DNA from: CALMZN01 sp964443785 | GTDB taxonomy: Bacteria > Patescibacteriota > Patescibacteriia > UBA1558 > GWA2-36-10 | Direction of reading: 5' to 3' | Assembly: GCA_964443785.1 (NCBI GenBank) | Contig: CAYUER010000002.1 | Location: 1 to 57,955, forward strand | DNA length: 57,955 nucleotides | Made by a program: the position numbers and the translations under genes | The notes under the pieces: model-generated | The model's input: the letters and a program-made list of their open reading frames with translations, nothing else | What the model was told of the DNA's origin: nothing | Database searches by the model: none | Part shown: positions 26,943 to 35,372 of the stretch, in pieces | How positions within the stretch are numbered: the stretch's first letter is position 1 | Layout: each line of letters starts with the position of its first letter

Positions 26943-27785
26943 ATGAATAAAATAGTAATTACAGCAGTTTTTATTTTTTGGACAGCGGTCAGTATTTTTT
27001 ATGCCAATAGTCTCTTTAATAAGGACGAAGCAGTACTCGGCCAACAAAAGTCTAACCAAGTTTTGGATAATATCAATAATACACAATTGAGCACTTTAGC
27101 CATCGAATTGCCTAGTCACAATCTACAATCAGATTGTTGGCTAGCGATCAATGGTAAGGTCTATGATGTCACTAAATATATTTCCTCTCATCCAGGTGGC
27201 GCTCAACAGATCATCAAATATTGTGGCCAGGAGGCGACAGAAGCTTTTGCTACCATGGACAAAGCTAATCCTAGAGATCACTCGCAATCTGCTTATCAAT
27301 TGTTGGAAAATTATTATATTGGCGAGCTCAATAGTGTACCAGCACCAGTAGATGCTGGTAGTGATGCAGCGGCAGCTAGCAATGTCTCGACCGACAACAA
27401 TGCAGGCAGTAGCTCCAATCCAGCAGCTAGCGCTAAGCCTACGACTAGCAATCTTAGCTTGACTGCTGCTCTAGTAAGTCAGCATAGCCTTGCCAGTGAT
27501 TGTTGGGTGACAGCTGGTAATAATGTCTATAATGTGACATCATATATAAAATCCCATCCAGGTGGTCAGTCCAATATCACTAGATATTGTGGCCAGGATA
27601 TTGCCGCTGCTTTTGCCTCACAGGGCCACTCAGCCAATGCTAGCAGTATTTTTGCTAGCTATAAAATCGGTACTATTGGCTCTACTGTTTCTAGTGATGT
27701 GGTCAATACAGCCCCAGCCAACACCAATCAGAACAATACTAACACTTGGGACAATGGCGGTGAGTGGGAGGATGAAGATGATTAA
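26943..27785 (+). CDS. membrane-anchored or secreted tandem cytochrome b5 protein
   Basis: A 280-aa protein with one N-terminal hydrophobic helix (signal or anchor) and two cytochrome b5-like haem/steroid-binding domains. Domain 1 has SDCWLAINGKVYDVT and HPGG with axial H83; domain 2 has SDCWVTAGNNVYNVT and HPGG with H205. Each has a later His that could be the second ligand (DHSQSA, GHSANA). An Ala/Ser/Asn-rich linker joins the domains, and the C terminus is acidic. It lies 50 nt after the flavocytochrome and is probably its extracellular electron partner (inference). Confidence 0.88.
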   Translation: MNKIVITAVFIFWTAVSIFYANSLFNKDEAVLGQQKSNQVLDNINNTQLSTLAIELPSHNLQSDCWLAINGKVYDVTKYISSHPGGAQQIIKYCGQEATEAFATMDKANPRDHSQSAYQLLENYYIGELNSVPAPVDAGSDAAAASNVSTDNNAGSSSNPAASAKPTTSNLSLTAALVSQHSLASDCWVTAGNNVYNVTSYIKSHPGGQSNITRYCGQDIAAAFASQGHSANASSIFASYKIGTIGSTVSSDVVNTAPANTNQNNTNTWDNGGEWEDEDD

Positions 27786-27801
27786 CATAATTTTTTAATA
27801 T

Positions 27802-28326
27802 ATGACAACCATAGTTGATAATGATGAGATTTTGGATTTAGTTGATGAAAATGATAAAGTCATTGGTCAGAAGCCAAGAGCAGAAATTTATGCTGAAAAT
27901 CTTTCGAATTTTCGGGTAATAAATGCCTTTGTAATTAATGCTCAGGGTGAAATATGGACGCCTCGTCGCACTGCTAATAAAAAAATTTATCCACTCAGTT
28001 TAGACATGAGTGTAGGTGGGCATGTGATTAGCGGTGAAAGTTATGACCAAGCTTTAAAAAGGGAGACAGAAGAAGAATTGAATCTTGATATTCAAAAATT
28101 ACCGGTTAAATTACTAGGCCACCTGACCCCAGAAAAAAATCAGGTTTCAGCATTTATGAATGTTTACGAAATATCGCTAGATGAAGTAACTAGTTATAAT
28201 AAAAATGATTTTATAGAATATTTTTGGCTCAAACCAGAAGAAATAATTAATCGTATTGAAAAAGGAGATAAAGCTAAAAGTGATTTAATAAAATTAATTA
28301 AAATTTTTTATCAAAATAAAATTTAA
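27802..28326 (+). CDS. NUDIX hydrolase
   Basis: A 174-aa NUDIX-fold protein. The box GHVISGESYDQALKRETEEE fits G-x5-E-x7-RE-x2-EE with the late Gly changed to Asn. The region before it (LVDENDKVIGQKPRAEIY, RRTANKKIYPLSLDMSVGGH) resembles the isopentenyl-diphosphate isomerase/YfcD branch. The substrate cannot be deduced. It lies 16 nt after the cytochrome b5 gene and 19 nt before the thioredoxin-DsbD gene; its role in the redox operon is unclear. Confidence 0.88.
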   Translation: MTTIVDNDEILDLVDENDKVIGQKPRAEIYAENLSNFRVINAFVINAQGEIWTPRRTANKKIYPLSLDMSVGGHVISGESYDQALKRETEEELNLDIQKLPVKLLGHLTPEKNQVSAFMNVYEISLDEVTSYNKNDFIEYFWLKPEEIINRIEKGDKAKSDLIKLIKIFYQNKI

Positions 28327-28345
28327 GTAAATAATTTAATATATT

Positions 28346-29623
28346 ATGGGTAAATATAAGTATCTTTATTTGGGAGCAGCTCTAGTTGTCTTGTTGCTGT
28401 TTTTGATTGTCAAATTTGATCAGACAGCCAAAGACCCGAGTAATATCCAGGGTCGAGAAATTATTGGTTCAAGCACTGCTCAGGCAGACTTGTATTTGTT
28501 TTGGGGCGATGGTTGCCCGCATTGTGCCAAGGAGGAGATTTTTCTAGCAAAGATGGCAGCTACATACCCTGATTTGCGTATGCAAAAATTTGAAGTTTGG
28601 AAGCATCCAGCCAATGCGCGCTTGATGGGTGAAGTAGCAAAAAATTTGCAAGCCAATGTTAGCGGTGTACCCTTTACTATTATTGGTGATAAATATTTTG
28701 TCGGTTTTGATGAAAAATATACAGCTCCACAGATAGAAGAGCGGATCAAAGAATGTGTCACAGGTGCTTGTCCTAATACAGTCGCTAGTATTGTGCCCGC
28801 TTTGCCTGCGCCTGAGCCAGTAGCTACCGAAAAAGAAGCCATCCCAGAAGCAGAGCAACCAAAAGTTAGCGGTACTATTGACGGCGGAATATTTGGTGAA
28901 ATAGACATGGCCAAATTTTCTTTACCAGTTTTGACTATTATTATTGGCGCTTTAGATGGTTTTAATCCTTGCGCCATGTGGGTTTTGGTATTTTTGATCG
29001 GCCTGCTGATCGGTATGGAAAATAGAAAAAGGATGTGGATTTTAGGCTTAGCTTTTATTGTGGCTTCAGCTGCTGTCTATTTTCTCTTTATGGCAGCCTG
29101 GCTAAATATATTTTTGTTTATGGGAGTAGTCTCTTGGGTCAAAGTTTTGATTGGCTTGGTCGCTTTGGCTGGGGCTTGGTACTCTTTGAAAGATTTTTAC
29201 AAAAATAAAGATGCCGCCTGTGAGGTTGGTGACATGGAAAAAAAGAAAAAAACCATGGACAAGCTCAAAGGCTATGTAGCGCATCAAAATTTTTGGTTGG
29301 CCCTTTTTGGCATTATGGCTCTAGCCTTTATGGTCAATCTAGTAGAGCTTTTGTGTTCTGCTGGCTTCCCAGCAGTTTACACTCAGGTTTTAGCCATGAA
29401 CAACATGACAGGCTGGCACTATTATGCTTATATTTTGTTGTATATTTTGTTTTTCATGCTTGATGATTTGATTGTTTTCTTTATTGCCATGTTTACTCTG
29501 CAGGCGACTGGTCTGACGACCAAATATACCAGAGCTTCTCGTTTGATTGGCGGTGTTTTGATGTTGATTATTGGCTTGTTGATGATTTTCAAGCCAAGTA
29601 TTCTGATGAGTTTTGGTAGTTAA
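28346..29623 (+). CDS. thioredoxin-DsbD/CcdA fusion membrane protein
   Basis: A 425-aa protein. After an N-terminal membrane helix comes an exported thioredoxin-like domain with active site CPHC (C57, C60) and the cis-proline segment SGVPFTI. A linker leads to a membrane domain of about six helices with NPCA (C209) and LCSAGFP (C337), which correspond to the paired membrane cysteines of DsbD/CcdA that move reducing power across the membrane. It can therefore keep outside thiols or haem-protein cysteines reduced. It is the last gene of the redox operon, before a long terminator hairpin. Confidence 0.88.
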   Translation: MGKYKYLYLGAALVVLLLFLIVKFDQTAKDPSNIQGREIIGSSTAQADLYLFWGDGCPHCAKEEIFLAKMAATYPDLRMQKFEVWKHPANARLMGEVAKNLQANVSGVPFTIIGDKYFVGFDEKYTAPQIEERIKECVTGACPNTVASIVPALPAPEPVATEKEAIPEAEQPKVSGTIDGGIFGEIDMAKFSLPVLTIIIGALDGFNPCAMWVLVFLIGLLIGMENRKRMWILGLAFIVASAAVYFLFMAAWLNIFLFMGVVSWVKVLIGLVALAGAWYSLKDFYKNKDAACEVGDMEKKKKTMDKLKGYVAHQNFWLALFGIMALAFMVNLVELLCSAGFPAVYTQVLAMNNMTGWHYYAYILLYILFFMLDDLIVFFIAMFTLQATGLTTKYTRASRLIGGVLMLIIGLLMIFKPSILMSFGS

Positions 29624-29646
29624 TTATTTTTTTTAAAACTAGACCC

Positions 29647-29687
29647 AGCCCAGCCCAGCCCTTCGCGAAGGGCTGGGCTGGGCTTTT
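29647..29687 (+). terminator. terminator of the redox operon
   Basis: A perfect 19-bp palindrome centred at 29665/29666 with repeated AGCCC units and a TTCGCGAA centre, then a TTTTGTTT tract. Confidence 0.9.
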
Positions 29688-29706
29688 GTTTCTATACAAA
29701 TTAAGT

Positions 29707-29712
29707 TAAAAT
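29707..29712 (+). promoter_or_regulatory. -10 box of alkD-like gene, leaderless
   Basis: TAAAAT ends 6 nt before the ATG at 29719. The -35 region is weak. Confidence 0.4.
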
Positions 29713-29718
29713 TAAGGT

Positions 29719-30417
29719 ATGATAGCAAATATCAAAAAAGATTTAAAAAAAGCAGCTCGCCAAGATAAAGCTAATACCTTGCAAAGGTTTTTTAAGACTG
29801 GGCCAGGCCAATACGGAGAAGGGGATAAATTTATCGGTGTCATGGTACCTGATATTAGGCGAGTGTCTCAAAAATATAAAGATTTGCCGACCAAGGAAGT
29901 ATTGGATTTATTACATTCTTCTTTTCATGAGGAGCGTCTTTGTGCTTTGTTGATTTTGGTTGATCAATATCAAAAAGGCGACAGTAAAAAACAAAAACAA
30001 ATTTTTGCTTTGTATTTGAAAAATTATCATTATATCAATAATTGGGATTTGATAGATTTGACTGCCCCGCGTATAGTTGGCGCTTATTTGATGCATAGAC
30101 CAAAGGATGTTTTATATAAATTGGCCAAAAGTAAAAATCTCTGGCAAAGACGAGTAGCAATTTTAGCCACTTTTCAGTTTATTTATGCTGGTCAGAGCCA
30201 GGAAACCATCAAAATTGCCAAAATATTACTACGCGATGAGCATGACTTGATCCAAAAAGCAGTGGGTTGGATGCTGAGAGAAGTGGGTAAGCGTTGTGAT
30301 GAAAAAATATTACTCGATTTTTTGGATGAGTATCACAAGGTCATGCCTCGGACCATGCTCCGCTATGCCATTGAGCGTTTGCCAGCTAAAAAGCGTCTAG
30401 CCTATCTGAAAGGCTAA
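29719..30417 (+). CDS. AlkD-like DNA alkylation repair protein
   Basis: A 232-aa all-helical protein of the AlkD family (HEAT-like repeats), DNA glycosylases that remove bulky or cationic alkylated bases. NNWDLIDLTAP matches the Trp/Asp active-site segment, and LWQRRVAILATFQFI is a family hallmark. The C terminus MPRTMLRYAIERLP also fits. It lies alone between two transcription units. Confidence 0.9.
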   Translation: MIANIKKDLKKAARQDKANTLQRFFKTGPGQYGEGDKFIGVMVPDIRRVSQKYKDLPTKEVLDLLHSSFHEERLCALLILVDQYQKGDSKKQKQIFALYLKNYHYINNWDLIDLTAPRIVGAYLMHRPKDVLYKLAKSKNLWQRRVAILATFQFIYAGQSQETIKIAKILLRDEHDLIQKAVGWMLREVGKRCDEKILLDFLDEYHKVMPRTMLRYAIERLPAKKRLAYLKG

Positions 30418-30456
30418 AATCTAGCTGGTGCACTGGTACTCTTGAGACACTAAATA

Positions 30457-30465
30457 TGCTATAAT
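30457..30465 (+). promoter_or_regulatory. extended -10 promoter of tatC
   Basis: TG-C-TATAAT, 19 nt before the ATG at 30485. Confidence 0.55.
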
Positions 30466-30484
30466 TTTGCCAACGCAGATTAAT

Positions 30485-31222
30485 ATGGGTAAGTTAGAAC
30501 AAATTTTAGCCGAATACGGCCCTTATCTTGACGATTTGTGGTCAAGGATTTATAAGATGGCTTTTTTATTTTTGATTCTTTTTGTATTGGGTTTTTTTGA
30601 AGCTGCTTGGTTATTGAGGCAGTTTATCCATATTTTCGCCCTTAATGAGGTCACCATTACAGTCACTTCACCTTTTCAATTTTTGGACCTAGCCGTCAAT
30701 GTTGGTTTGTTTGTGGCTTTTGTATTTTGCACACCGATTGCCATTTGGAATTTTTATGCCTTTTTGCGACCAGCCGTTTCCAACTCAGAATTTATGGCCC
30801 TACTGCGTACTTTGCCAGTTTCTTTGTTTTTATTTTGTTTTGGTTTTGCTTATGGTTTTTTTGCTTTGTACTGGGGCCTCAAAGGTTTGGCGGAGATAAA
30901 TATTGCAGTTGGCCTCAAAAATTATTGGGATATTGGACTTTTTATTTCTCAATTGTTTATGACGGCTACTTTACTAGGTGTGTTATTTCAGTTTCCGATT
31001 ATAGTTTTTCTTTTGGTAAAATTAGGACTGATGAGCGCTAAATTTTTAAGGGAAAAGAGGAGGGTGTTTTATGCGGGTATAGTTTTTGTGGTTGCTTTTT
31101 TGCCTCCGACCGACGGTCTTTCTCTAGTCATCATGTCCCTGCCACTAGTCTTGATGTACGAAATTATTGTCCTTCTGACTCGTTCAATTCATGTGGAAAA
31201 AGATCTTGTAGTTGAGGGGTGA
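30485..31222 (+). CDS. tatC: Sec-independent (Tat) translocase subunit TatC
   Basis: The receptor subunit that recognises twin-arginine signal peptides. The 245-aa protein has six hydrophobic helices; SPFQFLDLAVNVGLFVAFVF and VVAFLPPTDGLSLVIMSLPL match the family's conserved loops. I chose ATG 30485 because the in-frame TTG at 30467 lies inside the promoter's initiation region. Two tatA genes follow, and a protein with a twin-arginine motif is encoded 1.1 kb downstream. Confidence 0.92.
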   Translation: MGKLEQILAEYGPYLDDLWSRIYKMAFLFLILFVLGFFEAAWLLRQFIHIFALNEVTITVTSPFQFLDLAVNVGLFVAFVFCTPIAIWNFYAFLRPAVSNSEFMALLRTLPVSLFLFCFGFAYGFFALYWGLKGLAEINIAVGLKNYWDIGLFISQLFMTATLLGVLFQFPIIVFLLVKLGLMSAKFLREKRRVFYAGIVFVVAFLPPTDGLSLVIMSLPLVLMYEIIVLLTRSIHVEKDLVVEG

Positions 31223-31226
31223 TTTA

Positions 31227-31235
31227 TGTTATACT
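31227..31235 (+). promoter_or_regulatory. extended -10 promoter before tatA
   Basis: TG-T-TATACT just after the tatC stop; it gives a leader of about 64 nt. Confidence 0.45.
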
Positions 31236-31305
31236 ATAGGCATACAAAATAACTTTTTTATACATTAAAAGAGCTTATCTTAATTAATTAAAATAATAAA
31301 ATTTT

Positions 31306-31491
31306 ATGTTCGGACTTGGAGCAAAAGAGCTTATTATCATCGCAGTGATCTTGGTTCTATTATTTGGAGCCAAAAAAATTCCAGAATTAGCCAATGGTAT
31401 TGCTGAGGCTATCAAAAATTTGCGTCGTGGTTTCAAGGATGATATCAGTGATGATAATAAAAAAGCTGATACCGATAGCCAGAAAAAATAA
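31306..31491 (+). CDS. tatA: Tat translocase pore subunit TatA (copy 1)
   Basis: A 61-aa protein with one N-terminal helix (ELIIIAVILVLLFGAKKIPE), the FG-KK-PE hinge and an amphipathic helix (IAEAIKNLRRGFKD), as in TatA/E proteins that form the translocation pore. A polar tail follows. It is encoded next to a second, similar copy. Confidence 0.93.
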   Translation: MFGLGAKELIIIAVILVLLFGAKKIPELANGIAEAIKNLRRGFKDDISDDNKKADTDSQKK

Positions 31492-31563
31492 AAACCTATT
31501 TTGTCGGATAGGTCTAAATAAAAGCGAGCTTAGCTCGATCAATGTTTCTTAAACAATTCGCCC

Positions 31564-31755
31564 ATGCTTGATGTCGGATCAAAGGAACTAATCATTATTG
31601 GAGTAATTTTAGTATTACTCTTTGGGTCAAAAAAATTACCAGAATTTGCCAAAGTTATAGCAGAGGCTATCAGAAATATTAGGCGAGGATTTAAGGATAG
31701 TTTAGGTGAAGAGCTTGTCAATATCCATGGTAATACCCAAAATAAAGGTAAATAA
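31564..31755 (+). CDS. tatA: Tat translocase pore subunit TatA (copy 2)
   Basis: A 63-aa paralogue of the preceding gene: ELIIIGVILVLLFGSKKLPE, then IAEAIRNIRRGFKDSLGEE. High similarity in the first 45 residues and different tails point to a local duplication. Whether it acts as TatA or as a TatB-like subunit cannot be told. Confidence 0.92.
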   Translation: MLDVGSKELIIIGVILVLLFGSKKLPEFAKVIAEAIRNIRRGFKDSLGEELVNIHGNTQNKGK

Positions 31756-31837
31756 TTTTATTTACCGTAATCAATTTTTAAAGTTTATATCATTCGTGGC
31801 ACATTAAAGTGTCAGGTTTTTTAATTTATAAAAATTT

Positions 31838-32215
31838 ATGAAAAGAACAATTTTACTTTATTATGCGCCGATTATTATCACGGCCATGATCATTGGGTCT
31901 TTGTACCCTTTCGCTACTAGTGGGACTATTCTCCTGAGTATTTTATTTATACCAGTAGCTATCATGTTATGGATGGTCTTTTTTAAGGTGAAAAAAGGAA
32001 AGATAGCTCCAGCTGATCAGCCCAAGGCTTTGTTTGCTACGAAGAAAATGTTGCTACTTTTGTTGTACTCTACCGTGCTTTCTTTGATTGTTTTTATCGG
32101 CGCTTTTTTCAATGTGAAAAATTTCACAGAGGCAGTGATTGATATTTTGTTTATCCCGGTCATTATTCAGTTTTTGTTGTGGTTTTTGCCAAAGGTCAAT
32201 AGTCCCAAAAAGTGA
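31838..32215 (+). CDS. four-helix membrane protein of unknown function
   Basis: A 125-aa protein with four hydrophobic helices in two pairs separated by a basic loop (KVKKGKIAPADQPK). I recognise no family. It lies between the tatA genes and the Tat-substrate gene, so it may belong to the export locus. Confidence 0.65.
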   Translation: MKRTILLYYAPIIITAMIIGSLYPFATSGTILLSILFIPVAIMLWMVFFKVKKGKIAPADQPKALFATKKMLLLLLYSTVLSLIVFIGAFFNVKNFTEAVIDILFIPVIIQFLLWFLPKVNSPKK

Positions 32216-32287
32216 AGCAGGAATTACGGTATTTTTTGGTAGCGACTAGCTAGCGTCACAACATAAAAATAAAAATTTTTTTCAAAA

Positions 32288-32911
32288 ATGGCAATTTTAC
32301 CTTTTAAATATTCTTTTCGCTTGGTCAGTAGTGATGACCTGGCCACAAAAGATGTTGCACCAAAGCAAGACGAGCAGTCTTTGGTTTTTGGTGATCAAAA
32401 AAAGGTAAGTGACGAAAAGCGTCGCTTGTTTCTCAAGACTTTGGGTGTGATTGGGGCGGGCGCAGTCGGTGCTTCGATGTTGCCCAAAAAAGCCGAAGCT
32501 TTGGTCATGGGCGCTACGCCTGGATCCAGTGTCGTGGGCTTGAAAAATTCTTCTGATGTCCGGATCAACCCCGCTACTGAGGAAACTTTGGCTAGCCTAC
32601 CATCGGGTAAGATAATTTATAAAAAAACTATTTCCTTGAGCGCTTCTGGTACTGTCCATACACCTGCCTCTGGCAAAAAAATTCGCTTGTATTCATTGCG
32701 TTTTAGTTTGACGGCCAATATGACAGATATTGGCTATCGTTTTACTGCTGGCGGTACTGATTTTGAAAAATATTTAGCACCGCACACAGGCGGTCTTTAT
32801 GGCTCCAATAGTCACCCCAACTATGTCGAAGGGGGAGTGGACGAAGTCTTGTATTGCGCCATCAATGGAACAGGCTCAGTCCAGACGGTTATTATTTATG
32901 ACGAAGTATAA
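32288..32911 (+). CDS. twin-arginine signal protein with virion-like C-terminal domain
   Basis: A 207-aa protein. KRRLFLKTLGVIGAGAVGAS (RR at 45-46, then a hydrophobic core ending AEA) matches a Tat signal, but it sits after about 40 extra N-terminal residues. The C-terminal 110 residues (VHTPASGKKIRLYSLRFSL, EGGVDEVLYC) resemble beta-sandwich domains that I associate with phage structural proteins. Placement just downstream of tatC-tatA-tatA makes it the likely Tat substrate. It starts a packed run of genes ending at 41883. Similar proteins occur, as I recall, in other CPR genomes without known function. Confidence 0.72.
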   Translation: MAILPFKYSFRLVSSDDLATKDVAPKQDEQSLVFGDQKKVSDEKRRLFLKTLGVIGAGAVGASMLPKKAEALVMGATPGSSVVGLKNSSDVRINPATEETLASLPSGKIIYKKTISLSASGTVHTPASGKKIRLYSLRFSLTANMTDIGYRFTAGGTDFEKYLAPHTGGLYGSNSHPNYVEGGVDEVLYCAINGTGSVQTVIIYDEV

Positions 32912-32926
32912 AATTAATTTAAATAT

Positions 32927-35362
32927 ATGGCAAAAAGAGTTATAGAACATTTGTTTACTGGGATTACCACACCATATACATCCTATTCATCAACTAAAAC
33001 CAATTTAGGTGATTTGATCGAGCAATACACCGGCTCCAATCCAACTGATAAGTTTGCTGGGCCTGTAAAAATAGGTATAGCAAGGCCAAACGAAACATCT
33101 ACTGCTGTGCCAGGTATTTTCCCTCATGTTGTCAGGTGGTGCAATAAATCAGGTACGTATAGCACTGGCACAGTGTCAGTGTCTGGTACAGCGGTCACTG
33201 GTTCTGGTACTAGTTGGTTGGCTGACGGCGTGCCCATTGGTGCGAGAATTGGTTTTGGCACCACTGATCCAGATTCAGTTACCACTTGGTATACTATTTC
33301 AGCAATTGCGTCTGGTACATCAATTACACTAGAAAATACAGCCGGCACGATTAGCGGTGGCACTTCTTTTGTGATTAATAAGGATGTGCAAATAGATTGG
33401 GTATTTTTGGCAGATAATGCGGCAGCTGCTGCTACTCGTCGTACCACTCTTTTCACTTATAATAGAAACACCTCACTTTTTGCCTGGCAAGGATTTATTA
33501 CTAATACTTTCCCCACCACTGGTAACGTGACCACCAGAGGTATGAGAGTTTTGTATGATACCTATACTACAGGGACCGTTTCGGCTTCGGCTAGTGCTAC
33601 TATTACTGGTTCGGGTACTACTTGGTCAGCGGATAGGATTTTTCTTGGCGCCAGAATTGGTTTTGGCTCGACTGACCCAACCCAAATTTCTACTTGGTAT
33701 TATGTCAACGCTGTCGGTTCTGACACCTCTATTACTGTGCAGAGCAATGTGACAGCCTCTGGTACTGGTGGTACAGCACCCAGTTTGACTTTGGGTGCTG
33801 GTACAGCCTATGTGATTGAGGATTTGAGGATTTTGCACGCCCAAACCAATGCTACAGCAACTAATGGCGGATTATTTTTAACAGGCTGTGTTTCTTTTAA
33901 TGATTTTACAGTTGGTGGTATAACTATTGCTGCGGCTGCCACCACTGATAAGGTAAAAGCTGTGTATTGGCTGAGTGATGCAGCTACCACTACCATGACC
34001 AACGTATCGGGTGTAGCTATTGATTCTAGGGACTCATGGACTCAGCAATATGCCTACTGTATAGATTTAACTTTAACTTTTTGTTTTAAGTATAATGTTC
34101 GAGCTGCCTTTGGAGCGCCATCTTCTGGTAAGGTCAATACAGCTGCCTTTGTGCTCAAAACAGGCGCTCAAGCTTTTACCGGCACTTTATCACAAACCAA
34201 TAATGGTAGAATCGGTACACTCAATCATGGTCCAGCTAGCGGAGTAAAAAGTTTGTATTTTGTGACTACTACTCGTGTTGGTAGAGCAGCGGTTTCTGGC
34301 ATTACTAGTGGCTCGACTACGTGGATTACTGATTATATGACTGAAGTTCCTACTGGTGGAACAAGTACTTTTACAGCATCTTCCATCATGACACAAATGG
34401 AAGTGGCTGATCAGATCGATAGGTTGATTATTACCACTACTGGTGCTGGTACTGTGCCAGCGCACAATAGGGCCTACATCACTCAGTACAAGACTGATGG
34501 TTCGCAGTTTGATCATATATTTTTGGCTGACACTAGACAGCAAGATCAAGGCAGTGCTGATTCCAACTCGGTGCCTCACTTGAGTCAGCAGGGCGCAGCC
34601 TTGAGTATTTGGTCTGAGGGCGGTTTAGCTTATTTTGCTAGGACTGGTACAGCCTCTACTACTAATTTGGTCTACGCCGTGCCTTTGAGTGCTGATTGGG
34701 CCTATGCTGCCGGAATAGTGACCGGCGGTAATGTCAACCAAAGATTGATTACACCAGCCTTGAGTACTTCGGGCGCAGTTAAATTGGTGAGAGTTTATTC
34801 TAATGATGCTAAATATTTGGGTGATGGTAATCTAACTATCCCAACCGAGCCATACAGGGTTTATTATAGAACGTCAGGCATAACTGATGATTCTGGATCT
34901 TGGACATTAGTTGATCAAACTGGTGATTTGTCTAGCGCTGTAGCTGGCGACAATGTGCAGTTTGCTATTGAATTTAGGGTGGCCGGCACACACTGTTTGC
35001 CAGATAGATTGTACAATATTTGTTGTGTTTATGAAGATAATACTACTGACAGTCACTACCAGCCTTCGGCTGGCCAGTCTAGCTTGGCGAGCAAGCGTTT
35101 TGCTTGGAGGTTTTCGACGGCCTTTGGCGGTACTGTGCCATCTTTGACTATTAGGCTTTATGATGCAGTGACTGGGGGCTTATTATTGACCGACACCACG
35201 GTTGCTCAGGCCAATGGTACTTTTGAAAAATCGACTGATGGCGGTACTAATTGGTCAGCTTACAATACTACTGACAAGGCTAATGATACGACCTATATCC
35301 GTTATACACCCACATCTTTGGGTGACAATATTAGGGTCAGAGCCTTATTAACACAATCTTAA
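32927..35362 (+). CDS. large beta-rich repeat protein, phage-fibre-like
   Basis: An 811-aa protein, very rich in Thr, Ser, Gly and Ala, with no signal peptide. Two copies of a module of about 75-85 residues (near 78-152 and 213-297) share TGTVS..., TGSGT.W and GARIGFG.TDP, the style of phage tail or fibre modules. The C-terminal 150 residues contain further beta-sandwich-like sequence (SLTIRLYDAVTGGLL). With no signal peptide it must leave the cell by another route, ride with a partner, or be intracellular. It lies 15 nt after the Tat-signal protein gene. Confidence 0.65.
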   Translation: MAKRVIEHLFTGITTPYTSYSSTKTNLGDLIEQYTGSNPTDKFAGPVKIGIARPNETSTAVPGIFPHVVRWCNKSGTYSTGTVSVSGTAVTGSGTSWLADGVPIGARIGFGTTDPDSVTTWYTISAIASGTSITLENTAGTISGGTSFVINKDVQIDWVFLADNAAAAATRRTTLFTYNRNTSLFAWQGFITNTFPTTGNVTTRGMRVLYDTYTTGTVSASASATITGSGTTWSADRIFLGARIGFGSTDPTQISTWYYVNAVGSDTSITVQSNVTASGTGGTAPSLTLGAGTAYVIEDLRILHAQTNATATNGGLFLTGCVSFNDFTVGGITIAAAATTDKVKAVYWLSDAATTTMTNVSGVAIDSRDSWTQQYAYCIDLTLTFCFKYNVRAAFGAPSSGKVNTAAFVLKTGAQAFTGTLSQTNNGRIGTLNHGPASGVKSLYFVTTTRVGRAAVSGITSGSTTWITDYMTEVPTGGTSTFTASSIMTQMEVADQIDRLIITTTGAGTVPAHNRAYITQYKTDGSQFDHIFLADTRQQDQGSADSNSVPHLSQQGAALSIWSEGGLAYFARTGTASTTNLVYAVPLSADWAYAAGIVTGGNVNQRLITPALSTSGAVKLVRVYSNDAKYLGDGNLTIPTEPYRVYYRTSGITDDSGSWTLVDQTGDLSSAVAGDNVQFAIEFRVAGTHCLPDRLYNICCVYEDNTTDSHYQPSAGQSSLASKRFAWRFSTAFGGTVPSLTIRLYDAVTGGLLLTDTTVAQANGTFEKSTDGGTNWSAYNTTDKANDTTYIRYTPTSLGDNIRVRALLTQS

Positions 35363-35372
35363 TGATAATAAT

